From the NCBI GenBank assembly GCA_964570325.1, contig CAZMXS010000009.1, positions 1-64,000 of the forward strand: a stretch of 64,000 bases of DNA. Reading direction: 5' to 3'. Shown here one piece after another: positions 26,407 to 35,848 of the stretch. Positions within the stretch are counted from its first letter, which is position 1. Each line of letters begins with the position of its first letter. The stretch is from CAZMXS01 sp964570325 (GTDB lineage: Bacteria; Verrucomicrobiota; Kiritimatiellia; CAIQIC01; CAZMXS01). The notes beneath the pieces are model-generated. The model did not search any database. It was given only the letters and a program-made list of their open reading frames with translations, and was not told the origin of the DNA. The translations under genes were made by a program, and so were the position numbers.

Positions 26407-28926
26407 ATGAATAAAATCTTTATCCAAGTCGGCGGTCTGATAACGGTGGGTCTGATGCTGGCCGTGAGTGGAGCGCAAGCGGCGCCAGGTGACTACACGA
26501 ACCTCGTTGCGTTGGCGGGAGGCGCGAATGGCGGGCAGTGGGCCATGGCGGCGCCGCTGGCCGACGGCGCCACGCTGTACGGCATGGCCCAACTCGGCGG
26601 CGCGGCCAACAAGGGCGTGCTGTACCGGGTCGGAATTAACGGCGCGGGATACACCAACCTGGTGGCGTTCAATGGAACCAACGGGGCGTACCCGATCGGA
26701 CGCTTGATTCTTAACGGCGGCTATCTCTACGGCATGACGCCGCGCGGCGGAACCTGGAACAACGGCGTCATCTTCCGCGTCGCGACCAACGGGAGCGGCT
26801 ACACAGTGCTGCACCATTTCTGCCCGACCAACCGTAACGACGGCGCAATGCCGTGGGGCGCCCTGGCGATCGGCGACACGAACCTGTATGGCATGACCTG
26901 TTACGGCGGGGCCACGAACTATGGCGTCATCTTCCGCGTCACGCTCACCGGCACGGGTTACACCAACCTGTACTCGTTCGCTGGTGGCGCAGGCAGCGGC
27001 AAGCATCCGAAGGGCGATCTGCTGCTTGACGGCGGCACTCTGTACGGCATGACGGCGCAGGGCGGGGCGGCCGACGCCGGCGTGGTATTCCGCCTGGCGG
27101 TGTCCGGAACGGGCTACACCAATTTGCATGCATTTTCCGGCAACGCGGACGGCGAAGGCCCGGCCGGCGGACTGATTCGGGATGGGGCCTACCTGTATGG
27201 CATGGCCCGCGGCGGCGCCGGCAAGGGCGGGATCGTGTTCAGCCTGAGCACTAACGGCGGGACGCTGAACATCCTGAAGTCATTCGATGGCTCGGGCCAG
27301 ACCGGTTGCGACCCGTTCGGTACGCTGGTGAAGCATGACTCGAAATGGTACGGCTTGACCCGCTACGGCGGCACGAACTTCGCGGGCGTGCTGTTCGCGC
27401 TGGGCGGATCCTATACGCACCAATACACATGGCCCAAAGGAGTGGGCGAACCGCTGGCGGACCCGGTGTTCATCGGCGACCAGATATACTCGACCACGCT
27501 CAAGGGTGGGACCGGCAACTGCGGCGCGATCTTCCGTTTCGATGCCGCCACCACGGATACCGCGACCGCCTGGGCGGCAATGACCTGGATCGAGAATGGT
27601 CAGCTTGCGCCCGTAACCGCCGGCGATTACAGCGGCGATCGCCTTTGGGTGAAGCATAACACCGCCGCCGGACTGCCGGATTTTGCGTATGTGGGCTATG
27701 GCCGGACGCAGAACTTTGACGACAAGACTTGGAAATGGGTTCCGCTGACCGAGTATGGAATGATGGGCGCGGATTACGAGTTCACGGGCCGGCTGGGCCG
27801 GGCGGCCGCCGGCAGTTATTACGTCGCCGCCAAGTTTATCAAGGGCGCCCATGTGTATTATACTCAGGCCGGCTTCGGTTCCTGGGGCGACTGGAGCACG
27901 GCCTTGTGGGCGACCAATCGCTGGACGGTGAACCCGCTGAAAGCGCCGAGTAACTGTACCGCGACGGCGGCCGGCTCCAACCAGATCAATCTGGCGTGGG
28001 CCGGCGATGGTTCACATTGGGTCGCCATCTTTCGCAAGACGACCAATTCGTTCAGCGCTCCGTTGGATGGGATTGAGTATACCGCCGGCTGGGATTATGC
28101 GGACCAGGGCAAATGCATCTATCGTGGCAGCGCCGTCGCTTTTGCCGATACCGATCTGACGCCGGGCCAGACTTACTATTATCGGTTCTACACCGAAAAT
28201 TACGGTTATTACTCGACGGGTTGCGCCGCGTCCGCGACGACGGCCGGCGGCGGCGCGAAGAGTCGTCAGGCGCCCGTGGCCGAGCCTGAGGTGCTGATCG
28301 CGGAATACGACGGGTCAGCCGGTGTTGGGATATTGGCCGGCGCGGACGCGCCGGGCGGGTTGACGGAACCGGCGGTGTTGTTCGCGGATGATTTCAACGG
28401 CGCGCTCAACGCCGGTTGGCTGGCGGACGCGGACGCGAGCGTCGACTGGTTTGTCACGGGACAGGGCACGCTCCGCGCCCAGGGCGCGGCGCCAAACAGT
28501 TATTCATACCTGGTAGTGACCAACCTGAATGTGGCGGATCGGGACATTGTGCTGGAATGCGATATCCGGTATGACCAGGAAGGCTCGTTTGGCGGCTTGA
28601 TCTATCGCGGTTGTGTGCTCTACGTGAACCCGGCGCTATGTGGTTGGGTGGACCGGAATCCGGCTTACAAGACCCTGCGCCGCCGCGGCACAACGAAGGT
28701 TTTCCATCACCTGCGGCTGGTGGTGCGAATGGCGGAACCGTATCCGATGACGGATTTGTTCGTGGATGGCGTGCGGCTGTTGCGCCGGGAACCGGTTGAA
28801 ACCGCGCAGTGGTTGTTCCCGGGGGTGGGCTTGTTGAGCACCTATGGCGTCGGCGCGGTGGAGTTCGACAATGTGGTGGTTCGGGAGCTGTTGCCGGTCG
28901 TTGAGCCCGGCGGCAGCAGCCAATAG
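26407..28926 (+). CDS. GloVer-repeat exported protein with LamG-like C-terminus
   Basis: The protein has 839 residues. ATG 26407 follows AAGGAGG, 14 bp after the hydrolase stop, so the two are probably co-transcribed. A signal peptide ends at about 26 (VSGAQA). Residues 30-390 hold about eight repeats of roughly 45 residues with the pattern LYGMxxxGG-x-x-x-x-GVxFRV and GxGYTNLxxFxG, the 'GloVer' choice-of-anchor tandem repeat, predicted to form a beta-propeller. A central FN3-like region lies at about 520-620. A C-terminal beta-sandwich (about 660-830; LFADDFNGALNAGW, FDNVVVREL) resembles LamG or DUF1080. It probably binds polysaccharide at the cell surface alongside the hydrolase. Confidence 0.85.
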   Translation: MNKIFIQVGGLITVGLMLAVSGAQAAPGDYTNLVALAGGANGGQWAMAAPLADGATLYGMAQLGGAANKGVLYRVGINGAGYTNLVAFNGTNGAYPIGRLILNGGYLYGMTPRGGTWNNGVIFRVATNGSGYTVLHHFCPTNRNDGAMPWGALAIGDTNLYGMTCYGGATNYGVIFRVTLTGTGYTNLYSFAGGAGSGKHPKGDLLLDGGTLYGMTAQGGAADAGVVFRLAVSGTGYTNLHAFSGNADGEGPAGGLIRDGAYLYGMARGGAGKGGIVFSLSTNGGTLNILKSFDGSGQTGCDPFGTLVKHDSKWYGLTRYGGTNFAGVLFALGGSYTHQYTWPKGVGEPLADPVFIGDQIYSTTLKGGTGNCGAIFRFDAATTDTATAWAAMTWIENGQLAPVTAGDYSGDRLWVKHNTAAGLPDFAYVGYGRTQNFDDKTWKWVPLTEYGMMGADYEFTGRLGRAAAGSYYVAAKFIKGAHVYYTQAGFGSWGDWSTALWATNRWTVNPLKAPSNCTATAAGSNQINLAWAGDGSHWVAIFRKTTNSFSAPLDGIEYTAGWDYADQGKCIYRGSAVAFADTDLTPGQTYYYRFYTENYGYYSTGCAASATTAGGGAKSRQAPVAEPEVLIAEYDGSAGVGILAGADAPGGLTEPAVLFADDFNGALNAGWLADADASVDWFVTGQGTLRAQGAAPNSYSYLVVTNLNVADRDIVLECDIRYDQEGSFGGLIYRGCVLYVNPALCGWVDRNPAYKTLRRRGTTKVFHHLRLVVRMAEPYPMTDLFVDGVRLLRREPVETAQWLFPGVGLLSTYGVGAVEFDNVVVRELLPVVEPGGSSQ

Positions 28927-29014
28927 CGCCGTGATAACGAGCCCCATCGCATAATTGCGGCTATCGGGGGCGCGCGGATCATCCGCGCCCCCCGGTGAAC
29001 CAGCAAACGGGATT

Positions 29015-30052
29015 ATGACCAGCTCGCCCAAACATAAAATCACTCTGTACGACATCGCCCGGCTGACCGGCACATCCAAGAGCACAGTCAGTCGGGTGCT
29101 GATGAATGCGACGGACGTCGCGGAGCCAACCCGTCAGAAGATTCTCGACGCGATGGCGCAGCACGGCTACACGCCCAGCCGGTTCGCGCGCGGGCTGGCG
29201 GGTGGGCGCAGTGGTATGGTCGCAGTGGTGCTGCCCGGCATGTACAGCGGCTACTACGCCGAGGTGCTCAAGGGCATTGACGTGGCGGCGCATCAGCGTG
29301 GCGTCCGTCTGATCACGTCCATCGCTCACGGACCCGACGAATACTTTGGCCTGGTTGCCGAATATGCCGAACCGGGCCGGGCGGACGGCGTGATCCTGGT
29401 TTCGCCCGCGGCTGAGGTGTTGCGCCGCAAGGCGCCGCCGAGCCCGGTGCCGTTCGTCATGGTTTCCGCCCGCCCCGTCGGCCGGGATGATTCCTGGGGC
29501 CGGATGGACACGGTGACGGTGGATAACGAGGGGGGGATGGCCGAAGTGCTGGATCATTTACGCGAGCAGGGATGCCGCCGGCTCGTGCATCTGGCGGGCC
29601 CGGCAGGCAACTACGATGCGGTGGCCCGGCGGCGCGCCTTTGACAGCTACTGCAGCCGGCATGGGCTGGCCGGCCAGGTGCAGTCGGCTGGAGATACCAA
29701 CGCGGACGCGATACGGGAAGTGCGGGAATTGATGCGGCACAAGTCCGTCCCCGTGGACGGGATTGTGGCGTTCAACGATGATTTCGCGATCGCGGTGGTC
29801 CGACACCTGCGCGAGCAGGGCGTGCGTCTGCCGGGCGCGTTGGCCGTGACCGGCTGCGATGATGAACATGCGGCCGGGCTGATTGATTTGACCACCCTGC
29901 ACATGCCCATGGTGGAACTGGGCGAGGAAGCGGCCCGCCTGTTGCTGGACCGCTTGGACGGCCGGCGCGCCGGATTGAGCACCCGCCATGTCATGCTGAA
30001 CATGACGCTCGTCGTGCGCGCCAGTTCGTTCTTCAAGTGCCACATCAACTAA
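29015..30052 (+). CDS. LacI-family transcriptional regulator
   Basis: The protein has 345 residues with an N-terminal helix-turn-helix (about 8-30, ITLYDIARLTGTSKSTVSRV), hinge helix (YTPSRFARGLAGG) and a sugar-binding-protein-like core (ADGVILVSP, TVTVDN, IVAFNDDFAIAV, CDDEHAAG). It follows the GloVer gene by 88 bp and probably controls this locus through the operator-like palindrome at 21188. It is closely related to the regulator at 779, with the block TTLHMPMVELGEEAARL identical. The start at 29015 is chosen because alternatives further upstream give an atypical extension. Confidence 0.9.
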   Translation: MTSSPKHKITLYDIARLTGTSKSTVSRVLMNATDVAEPTRQKILDAMAQHGYTPSRFARGLAGGRSGMVAVVLPGMYSGYYAEVLKGIDVAAHQRGVRLITSIAHGPDEYFGLVAEYAEPGRADGVILVSPAAEVLRRKAPPSPVPFVMVSARPVGRDDSWGRMDTVTVDNEGGMAEVLDHLREQGCRRLVHLAGPAGNYDAVARRRAFDSYCSRHGLAGQVQSAGDTNADAIREVRELMRHKSVPVDGIVAFNDDFAIAVVRHLREQGVRLPGALAVTGCDDEHAAGLIDLTTLHMPMVELGEEAARLLLDRLDGRRAGLSTRHVMLNMTLVVRASSFFKCHIN

Positions 30053-30197
30053 CCCGCCGCTTCGGTTCCGCGCCGCCGGGCTGCCGCCGCATTTTTCACG
30101 CTCCGGTTGATCTTGAGCTTCCGGCCGATTGGCTATATTCTCGGCCACCATCATCAGAAAGCAGCGCCAGAGCTTATGGCCGGCGCGAGGAGTTAAG

Positions 30198-30899
30198 ATG
30201 AGTATTGGCCGATATTTTCGCGCATATCTGGTTGGCGGGATGCTGGCGGCGGTTGGGTTGAGCGCCTGCCGCTCGACGTATCAAGGCGAACGGGCCGAGC
30301 CGTCCGGTTTTCTCGGCGATTATTCCCAGTTGCAGAAGAGCGACAAGGTCAAAGCGCTGCTTTTCTATTATGACCCGCAGGCGGATTTCAGCCGCTACAC
30401 CAAGATCATGCTGGATCCGGTCCGAATCTATGCCGGTGAGGACGGGCGTTTGGGACAGTTGCCTGGGACAGAGGCCACCAACCTGGTCAACTACATGGAT
30501 GCGACGCTGCGCCGGCATCTTTCAAACGATTATACGTTTGTTACCACCCCCGGACCCGATGTGTTGCGCCTGCGTGTGGCGTTGACCCATCCAAAGAGTT
30601 CGCCGGTGGTGCGGGATATTATTTCCACCGTTCTTCCCTACAGCGTGGCTTTCAGCGCCTTGAAAAAGGTAACGACGGGTTCAAACCTGGCGGTGGGGTC
30701 CGCGGGCATGGAGGCTGAAGGGCTCGACTCCCTGACCGGGAAGCGTCTGTTTGCCACATTGGATTTGCAGATCGGCCGCAAGGTCACGTGGAAATTCAAC
30801 AAGCTCGAAGCCTGGCATGCCGTGCAGGACGCCTGCGACTTCTGGGCGGAACGTTTCCAGGACCGCCTGCACCGGGCGCGCCTGCGAAACAAGAGTTGA
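30198..30899 (+). CDS. DUF3313-family lipoprotein
   Basis: The protein has 233 residues. ATG 30198 follows GAGGAG at about 30187. The lipobox LSAC places the acylated Cys at residue 24, so it is an outer- or inner-membrane lipoprotein facing the periplasm. The body matches DUF3313: SGFLGDYSQLQ, then FYYDPQADFSRYTKIMLDPV, and a C-terminal ACDFWAERFQDRL. Members of the family are of unknown function and are often next to envelope genes. It is monocistronic here. Confidence 0.8.
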   Translation: MSIGRYFRAYLVGGMLAAVGLSACRSTYQGERAEPSGFLGDYSQLQKSDKVKALLFYYDPQADFSRYTKIMLDPVRIYAGEDGRLGQLPGTEATNLVNYMDATLRRHLSNDYTFVTTPGPDVLRLRVALTHPKSSPVVRDIISTVLPYSVAFSALKKVTTGSNLAVGSAGMEAEGLDSLTGKRLFATLDLQIGRKVTWKFNKLEAWHAVQDACDFWAERFQDRLHRARLRNKS

Positions 30900-31202
30900 G
30901 CGCGCCGGCCCTCCTCGTCCGCGACAAACCAAACATGAGCGGCGTGGTTGAAGTTGCCCGCCTGGAATCCAAGCCCGCCGTCGCCGCTGCCGAAATCCAG
31001 AACCCGCAGCCCGCGCAACAGGACGCGGATCAAAAGGTGTTGTCGCGTTTGTACTCAGCCACAAATGCCGCCGCGATTCATGCGCATTCTCCGCTTGTCA
31101 CTTTTACGCTTCCGGCATAAACTGGAAATGGAGGCGGAGCCCTATCCATTCTGGAGCTGACCATCTATAATAAATCAGTCAATTCATCCCCAAGGAGACA
31201 TC
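30900..31202. other. Gene-free stretch with a candidate promoter near its end
   Basis: No coding frame is convincing. A perfect TATAAT at 31166-31171 without a good -35 may serve the operon that begins at 31203, and AAGGAG at about 31192 is its ribosome binding site. Confidence 0.35.
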
Positions 31203-31955
31203 ATGGCATCCGATCTGGAAAAGATATTGCGTCCGGTGGACACGCCCGTGCCGCCGTTTCCCCCCAAGTTCATGAAGCTGGCCAGCGGGGAGGATATGGT
31301 GGTGCGTCAGGTTGACCGCGATGAAATCCCCGACATCCTTCCGTACGTCGAACCGCTGCTGCACGTCGAGCGCGATTACTACGATATCGTCTCCGCCCGC
31401 GTCTATGCCGAGCTGCTGGCCTACTATCGCCACCGCGTGCAGGATGAGTATGTGCTGGTCGCGCAGATTGACGGCGAACTGGCGGCGATTGTCAACGGTC
31501 GTTTCCGCGACAAGGACGTCGGCGTCTCCTTCCATACCCTGGCCCTGCGGCGCGGGTTGCGCGTCGGCGCGCACGCCTTTGCCGCGAAGATGGAATATCA
31601 CATGGATATCGTCGGGCAAAAGGAAGTGTTGATCGTCGCCGAATCACCGATCGGGTTCCGGCGCTGGATGATCGAATACCAGCTCGAAAAACGTTTCGAC
31701 ATTCCACACGAACTCGGCGGCGTGCCGTCCTATGCGCTGACCAAGGCCCTGTTCGACCGCGCGCGCAATACGCTGGTGGTCGGGCGCCGGCCGGTGCCGA
31801 AAGCCTTGCTGGAGAAAGCCCAGGCGGGGATCCGGCCGCCGGCCAACCCGCCCCGGCCGCCGGCGGACCTGCTGGCGGCGGCGCGCGCGCAGAACGATTC
31901 CACCGGCGCCGCGATTATGCTTCAGCGCTGGAAACAGGAAGGGAAGGTGAAATAA
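31203..31955 (+). CDS. GNAT-like protein, first gene of the thiolase/AllFGH-like operon
   Basis: The protein has 250 residues and is soluble, with no signal peptide. Residues 30-190 look like an acetyltransferase fold: MVVRQVDRDEIPDILPYV at the start, a central strand DEYVLVAQIDGELAAIVNGR and later EVLIVAESPIGFRRWMIEYQ, with no clear acetyl-CoA P-loop. The C-terminus (about 205-250) is Pro/Ala-rich. The stop overlaps the thiolase start by one base (TAATG), implying coupled translation. A role in modifying or binding a CoA ester would fit the neighbours but is inference only. Confidence 0.55.
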   Translation: MASDLEKILRPVDTPVPPFPPKFMKLASGEDMVVRQVDRDEIPDILPYVEPLLHVERDYYDIVSARVYAELLAYYRHRVQDEYVLVAQIDGELAAIVNGRFRDKDVGVSFHTLALRRGLRVGAHAFAAKMEYHMDIVGQKEVLIVAESPIGFRRWMIEYQLEKRFDIPHELGGVPSYALTKALFDRARNTLVVGRRPVPKALLEKAQAGIRPPANPPRPPADLLAAARAQNDSTGAAIMLQRWKQEGKVK

Positions 31956-33130
31956 TGCGCGAGGTCTATGCGATTGGCATTGGCATCACGAGTTTCTCGC
32001 GGCTTGAGTATCCGCTCTCGGAAATCGCCGCCTACCCGGCGATGCTGGCTTTGAAGGACTGCGGGTTGTCCAAGGTGGACCACGTTTATGTCGCCAACAT
32101 GGGCGCCGGTCGCGTCAATAACCAGACCGCGCTGGCCAGCGCCGTGGTGGATTCGTTGAGCCTGACGCCGGCGGGCGCGGAGACCATCGAGAATGGCCCC
32201 GCCTCCGGCGCGTCGGCCATCAAGCAGGGATTCATGGCGGTTGCGTCCGGCCTGCATGACGTGGTCTTGGTCACGGGCGCCGAACGGATGCGCGCGGTGA
32301 ACAACCTGGAGGCGACGGATTTCGTCGCCACGCTGTCACAGCCGCTGGCGGAATACATCTACGGCGTCACCCTGCCGTCGCTGGCCGCCATGTTCACGCG
32401 GCTCTATATGGAGCAGTACGGCTTGACCGCGCGGCACCTGGCGATGGTCGCGGTCAAGGCGCACGATAACGCGTTGCTTAATCCGTTCGCGCATCTGCAC
32501 CAGAAGATCACCGTCGAGGCCATCCTGGATTCGCCCGAGGCGGAGACCAACAATCCCTATGTGTCCGACCCGCTGCGGTTTTTCGACTGTTGTCCGGTGT
32601 CGGACGGCGGGGCTTGCGTGATCCTCGCGAGCGCGGAGGTCGCCAAGAAAGTCAAGCGCCCGCTGATTCGGCTGGCGGGTGTTGGGCAGGCGACCGACAC
32701 GCATGCCGTGCACGAACGCGAGAACCCGACCGACCTGCTGGCCGTGCGGGCCGCCGCCGCCCAGGCGATGAAGATGGCCGGTATCAAGCCGGCGGACGTG
32801 GACGTGGCCGAACTGCATGACGCATTCACGATCCTCGAGATCGTCGAGAGCGAGGAGGTCGGCTTTTTCAAGAAAGGCGAGGGCCACAAGGCGCTCGAAA
32901 AGGGCGAGACCCGCCTGACCGGCAAAATTCCAATCAACCCGTCCGGTGGGCTCAAGGGCAAGGGGCACCCGGTCGGCGCGACCGGCATCGGCCAGGCGCA
33001 CGAGATCATTACGCAACTGCGCGGTGAGGCGAAGCAGCGCCAGGTGAAGAATGCCCGGGTGGGCTTTACCTGCAACTTCGGCGGCTTCGGCAACAATGTG
33101 GTCTGCCTGACCTTCAAGCGGGAGGATTGA
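31955..33130 (+). CDS. Thiolase-fold protein (SCP2/archaeal type) lacking the nucleophilic Cys
   Basis: The protein has 391 residues and the thiolase fold. Conserved late motifs are present: AELHDAFTILEIVE, NPSGGLKGKGHPVGATGIGQ (with the catalytic His) and TCNFGGFGNNVVCL. At the usual nucleophile position, however, the sequence reads ENGPASGASA (about residues 79-88), with Pro82 where thiolases have Cys (E-x-x-C-A-S-G). It may therefore catalyse a non-covalent acyl transfer or condensation, or be structural. It is followed 3 bp later by a DUF35 protein, the usual partner of this thiolase branch. The placement within an AllFGH-like operon is unusual. Confidence 0.85.
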   Translation: MREVYAIGIGITSFSRLEYPLSEIAAYPAMLALKDCGLSKVDHVYVANMGAGRVNNQTALASAVVDSLSLTPAGAETIENGPASGASAIKQGFMAVASGLHDVVLVTGAERMRAVNNLEATDFVATLSQPLAEYIYGVTLPSLAAMFTRLYMEQYGLTARHLAMVAVKAHDNALLNPFAHLHQKITVEAILDSPEAETNNPYVSDPLRFFDCCPVSDGGACVILASAEVAKKVKRPLIRLAGVGQATDTHAVHERENPTDLLAVRAAAAQAMKMAGIKPADVDVAELHDAFTILEIVESEEVGFFKKGEGHKALEKGETRLTGKIPINPSGGLKGKGHPVGATGIGQAHEIITQLRGEAKQRQVKNARVGFTCNFGGFGNNVVCLTFKRED

Positions 33131-33133
33131 CCC

Positions 33134-33481
33134 ATGACGCTCGAAATCTACGCGTATAAATGCCGGAAATGCGGCCAATTGCATTATCCGTTTCGGATGG
33201 TCTGCAAGCAATGTCATGCGAACGAGCCGCATGCGTTCGATCCCGTGCCGCTGCCGAAAAAGGGGAAGCTGCTGACCTACACGTTCCTGTATAATCTGGC
33301 GGCGGATTACATGGTGGAGAAACTCGGGCTCGGGATCGTGGAACTGGAGAATGGCCTGCGGATTACCGGCCAGGTCAATATCGCCAATCCGAAGACCGGC
33401 ATGGCGGTGGTGGGGCGGGTTGAAGTGGTCCGGCAAAGTGATTCCGGGCGCAATTACGGGATGGTATTTTACAAGGAATGA
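33134..33481 (+). CDS. DUF35 OB-fold / zinc-ribbon protein, thiolase partner
   Basis: The protein has 115 residues. An N-terminal rubredoxin-like zinc ribbon has Cys pairs CRKCG (about 10-13) and CKQCH (about 24-27). An OB-fold follows (LLTYTFLYNLAADYM, GLGIVELENGLRITGQV). In thiolase/HMG-CoA synthase systems DUF35 proteins bridge or channel acyl-CoA between subunits. The gene directly follows the thiolase-fold gene and its stop overlaps the start of the next gene by 4 bp (33478). Confidence 0.88.
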   Translation: MTLEIYAYKCRKCGQLHYPFRMVCKQCHANEPHAFDPVPLPKKGKLLTYTFLYNLAADYMVEKLGLGIVELENGLRITGQVNIANPKTGMAVVGRVEVVRQSDSGRNYGMVFYKE

Positions 33482-34317
33482 CCGGCTTGGTCAGCGTCGG
33501 CGATCGGGTCCGCAACGGGACATACCGGTTGCATTCGCGTTTCCGGCGCGCGGCGAATTTCACCGATGGCCGGTGGCTGGTGACGGTGGCGGATGAGACC
33601 GTGGGCCCGGGACCGGTGAACCTGGTGGTGCGGGGCGTGGACCTGGCCGGGGTGGATGAAGTGCGGGTCGCGTCCGGATGGGTGCGGATTGGTACGCGCC
33701 GTTTCCGACGCGGTCGGCGACTGCGATACCGGTCGGACGTGAAAGTGCGATGCCGGGCGCGAACTCGGCTGGATGAACGGTTGCGCGAAATGCAGGAAGT
33801 TTTGATGAAAAGGGCCCATCCGCGCAGTTTGGTGTTTCTACTGCGCGGACGGAGCGTCGCGGCGTTTTCCGCGGGCTTTGAACGGCGCCTGGCGCGGCGC
33901 CTGGCCGCGGGCGCGGCCCGGATGCAAGCCGGCGCGCTGGCGGCGGGCGCGCGGTTACTGGCCGGATGCGGTTGGGGCCGCACGCCGGCCGGCGACGATT
34001 TTCTGGCGGGGTTCATGGCGGGGCTCCAAGCCGCGCACCGCGCGACGGGACGCCGCGTCGCGGCCCGCCTGGCGGCCATTCGCCGAGCCGCGCCGAGCGG
34101 CGATTTATTGGCGCGCACATTTCTGGATCTGGCCTGCGCCGGCTGTTTTCCGGTACGCCTGCAGGCGTTGATTCGGTCCGTGCTGGGCGGGCGTCCGGCG
34201 GAAGTCCGGGCCGGCGCCGTCGGCTTGCTGACCATTGGGGCCACTTCGGGCGCCGACTGGGGGGTTGGTTTTCTGGCCGGTATGCGGCTGTTGCTGCCGC
34301 GGGGAGATGTGCCATGA
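33478..34317 (+). CDS. DUF2877 protein, AllH-like (oxamic transcarbamylase subunit)
   Basis: The protein has 279 residues. It carries the DUF2877 signature in LAGCGWGRTPAGDDFLAGFM (about 160-180), a variant of G-x-G-x-G-x-T-P-x-GDD. In E. coli the homologue YlbF (AllH) is, together with FdrA (AllF) and YlbE (AllG), reported to form oxamic transcarbamylase in allantoin breakdown. The gene order here, DUF2877-fdrA-DUF1116, is that of such loci rearranged, and both gene junctions overlap or nearly overlap. The protein is strongly Arg-rich. Substrate identity cannot be read from the sequence. Confidence 0.8.
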   Translation: MTGLVSVGDRVRNGTYRLHSRFRRAANFTDGRWLVTVADETVGPGPVNLVVRGVDLAGVDEVRVASGWVRIGTRRFRRGRRLRYRSDVKVRCRARTRLDERLREMQEVLMKRAHPRSLVFLLRGRSVAAFSAGFERRLARRLAAGAARMQAGALAAGARLLAGCGWGRTPAGDDFLAGFMAGLQAAHRATGRRVAARLAAIRRAAPSGDLLARTFLDLACAGCFPVRLQALIRSVLGGRPAEVRAGAVGLLTIGATSGADWGVGFLAGMRLLLPRGDVP

Positions 34318-35846
34318 GTATTGTCGGGCGGATCAAAAAAGGCGCGTATTTCGATTCCGTAACCTTGATGCGCGTGGGCCGCGACCTTGGCGCCCTGCCG
34401 GGCGTGGTGGATGCCGCGCTGGTCATGGGCACGAAGGCCAACAAGTCTATTCTACAAGCTTCCGGCCTGTTGTCGCCGGAGCTCGCAAAAGCGGACGAGA
34501 CGGACCTGCTGCTGGCGGTTAAGGGCGCGGATGCCGCCAAGGCGCAGGCGGCGCTCAACGCCGCCGAAGCCATGCTGAAGCAGGCCGTACGCAAGGCCCC
34601 TGCCGGCGCCGTGGCGGCCGCGCCGGTCAGTCTGGAGGGCGCGCAGCAACTGCTGCCGGATGCCAACCTGGCGCTCATCTCGGTTGCCGGGCGCTACGCC
34701 GGCCTCGTGGCGGAGGAGGCGTTGGAGCGCGGTCTGCATGTAATGCTGTTCTCGGACAATGTCGCGTTGGAGGACGAAATCCGGCTCAAGCAACTGGCGC
34801 ACCGGAAGGGTCTGCTGGTGATGGGGCCGGATTGCGGCACGGCGATCATCAACGGCGTCCCGTTGGCGTTCGCGAATGTCGTGCCCCGCGGCGAGATCGG
34901 GATCGTCGCCGCCGCGGGCACGGGCCTCCAGGAGGTCAGCACGCTGATTGCCAACCAAGGCGGCGGCATCTCGCAGGCCATCGGCACCGGCGGCCGCGAC
35001 GTGAAAAAGGAGGTCGGCGGCATCATGTTCATGGATGCCATCCGGGCGCTGGCCGCCGACCCTGACACCCGTGTCATTCTGCTGGTTTCCAAGCCGCCGC
35101 ATCCGGATGTGCAGGCGGCGATCATGCGGTTAATCCGGAAGGCCGGCAAACCGGTGGTGTCGCTGTTTCTCGGCGCGCCGGCCGCGCCGGGCGAGCCGAC
35201 GACGTTGGAGGAGGCGGCCCTGACCGCGTTGGCCCGCGCGCGCGGCGAAAACCCGGATAACCTCCGCAAGCGGCTGGCCGAGCGCGAAGTCGAAATCCGC
35301 ACCCGCGCGCGCAACGAGGCGGCGCAGATTCGCAAGGGCCGGAAATACCTGCGCGGCCTGTTCAGCGGCGGCACCTTCTGCGCCGAGGCGCAGGTCATTC
35401 TGGAGAAACTGATCAGCGAGGTGTCCTCGAACGCCCCGACCGGCGCGACGCTCAAGCTCAAGGATTCGCTGAAGAGCGTCCGCCACACCGTGATTGACCT
35501 GGGCGAAGACGAGTTCACCGTCGGCCGGCCGCATCCGATGATTGATTTTTCGCTGCGGAACCGCCGGATTCTGGCGGAGGCGCGCCACCCTGAAACGGCG
35601 GTCATCCTGTTGGATGTCGTGCTGGGTTACGGCGCGCATCCGGATCCCGCCGGCGAGCTGGAGCCGGTTGTCCGCGAGGCGCGCCGGCACCTGCCGGTGA
35701 TCTGCTCCATCACGGGGACCGACGCCGATCCGCAGCACCGCCACCGCGTGGAGCAGGTGTTGCGGCAGGCGGGCGCGCTGGTCATGCCCAGCAATGCGGC
35801 GGCCTGCATGCTGGCGGGGTATATTGTGCGTTTCCTGGGAGAGTAA
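34314..35846 (+). CDS. fdrA: FdrA / AllF-like protein (succinyl-CoA-synthetase-like fold)
   Basis: The protein has 510 residues, starting at ATG 34314 within ATGA. The N-terminal domain (about 1-130) matches FdrA (AYFDSVTLMRVGRDL). The middle is CoA-ligase-like: a Rossmann segment (LALISVAGRYAGLVAEEAL), MGPDCGTAIINGVPLAFAN, AAAGTGLQEVSTLIANQGGG and GTGGRDVKKEVGG. The C-terminus (about 365-510) holds LFSGGTFCAEAQVIL and VILLDVVLGYGAHPDPAGEL. In E. coli FdrA is the AllF subunit of oxamic transcarbamylase. Length and motifs look complete. It is coupled to 33478 and followed 2 bp later by the DUF1116 gene. Confidence 0.9.
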   Translation: MSIVGRIKKGAYFDSVTLMRVGRDLGALPGVVDAALVMGTKANKSILQASGLLSPELAKADETDLLLAVKGADAAKAQAALNAAEAMLKQAVRKAPAGAVAAAPVSLEGAQQLLPDANLALISVAGRYAGLVAEEALERGLHVMLFSDNVALEDEIRLKQLAHRKGLLVMGPDCGTAIINGVPLAFANVVPRGEIGIVAAAGTGLQEVSTLIANQGGGISQAIGTGGRDVKKEVGGIMFMDAIRALAADPDTRVILLVSKPPHPDVQAAIMRLIRKAGKPVVSLFLGAPAAPGEPTTLEEAALTALARARGENPDNLRKRLAEREVEIRTRARNEAAQIRKGRKYLRGLFSGGTFCAEAQVILEKLISEVSSNAPTGATLKLKDSLKSVRHTVIDLGEDEFTVGRPHPMIDFSLRNRRILAEARHPETAVILLDVVLGYGAHPDPAGELEPVVREARRHLPVICSITGTDADPQHRHRVEQVLRQAGALVMPSNAAACMLAGYIVRFLGE

Positions 35847-35848
35847 GG

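Noticed and set aside
30638..31033. Minus-strand frame with VLDFGSGDGG resembling a methyltransferase motif
   Set aside because: It overlaps the DUF3313 gene, lacks the rest of a methyltransferase and has no ribosome binding site.
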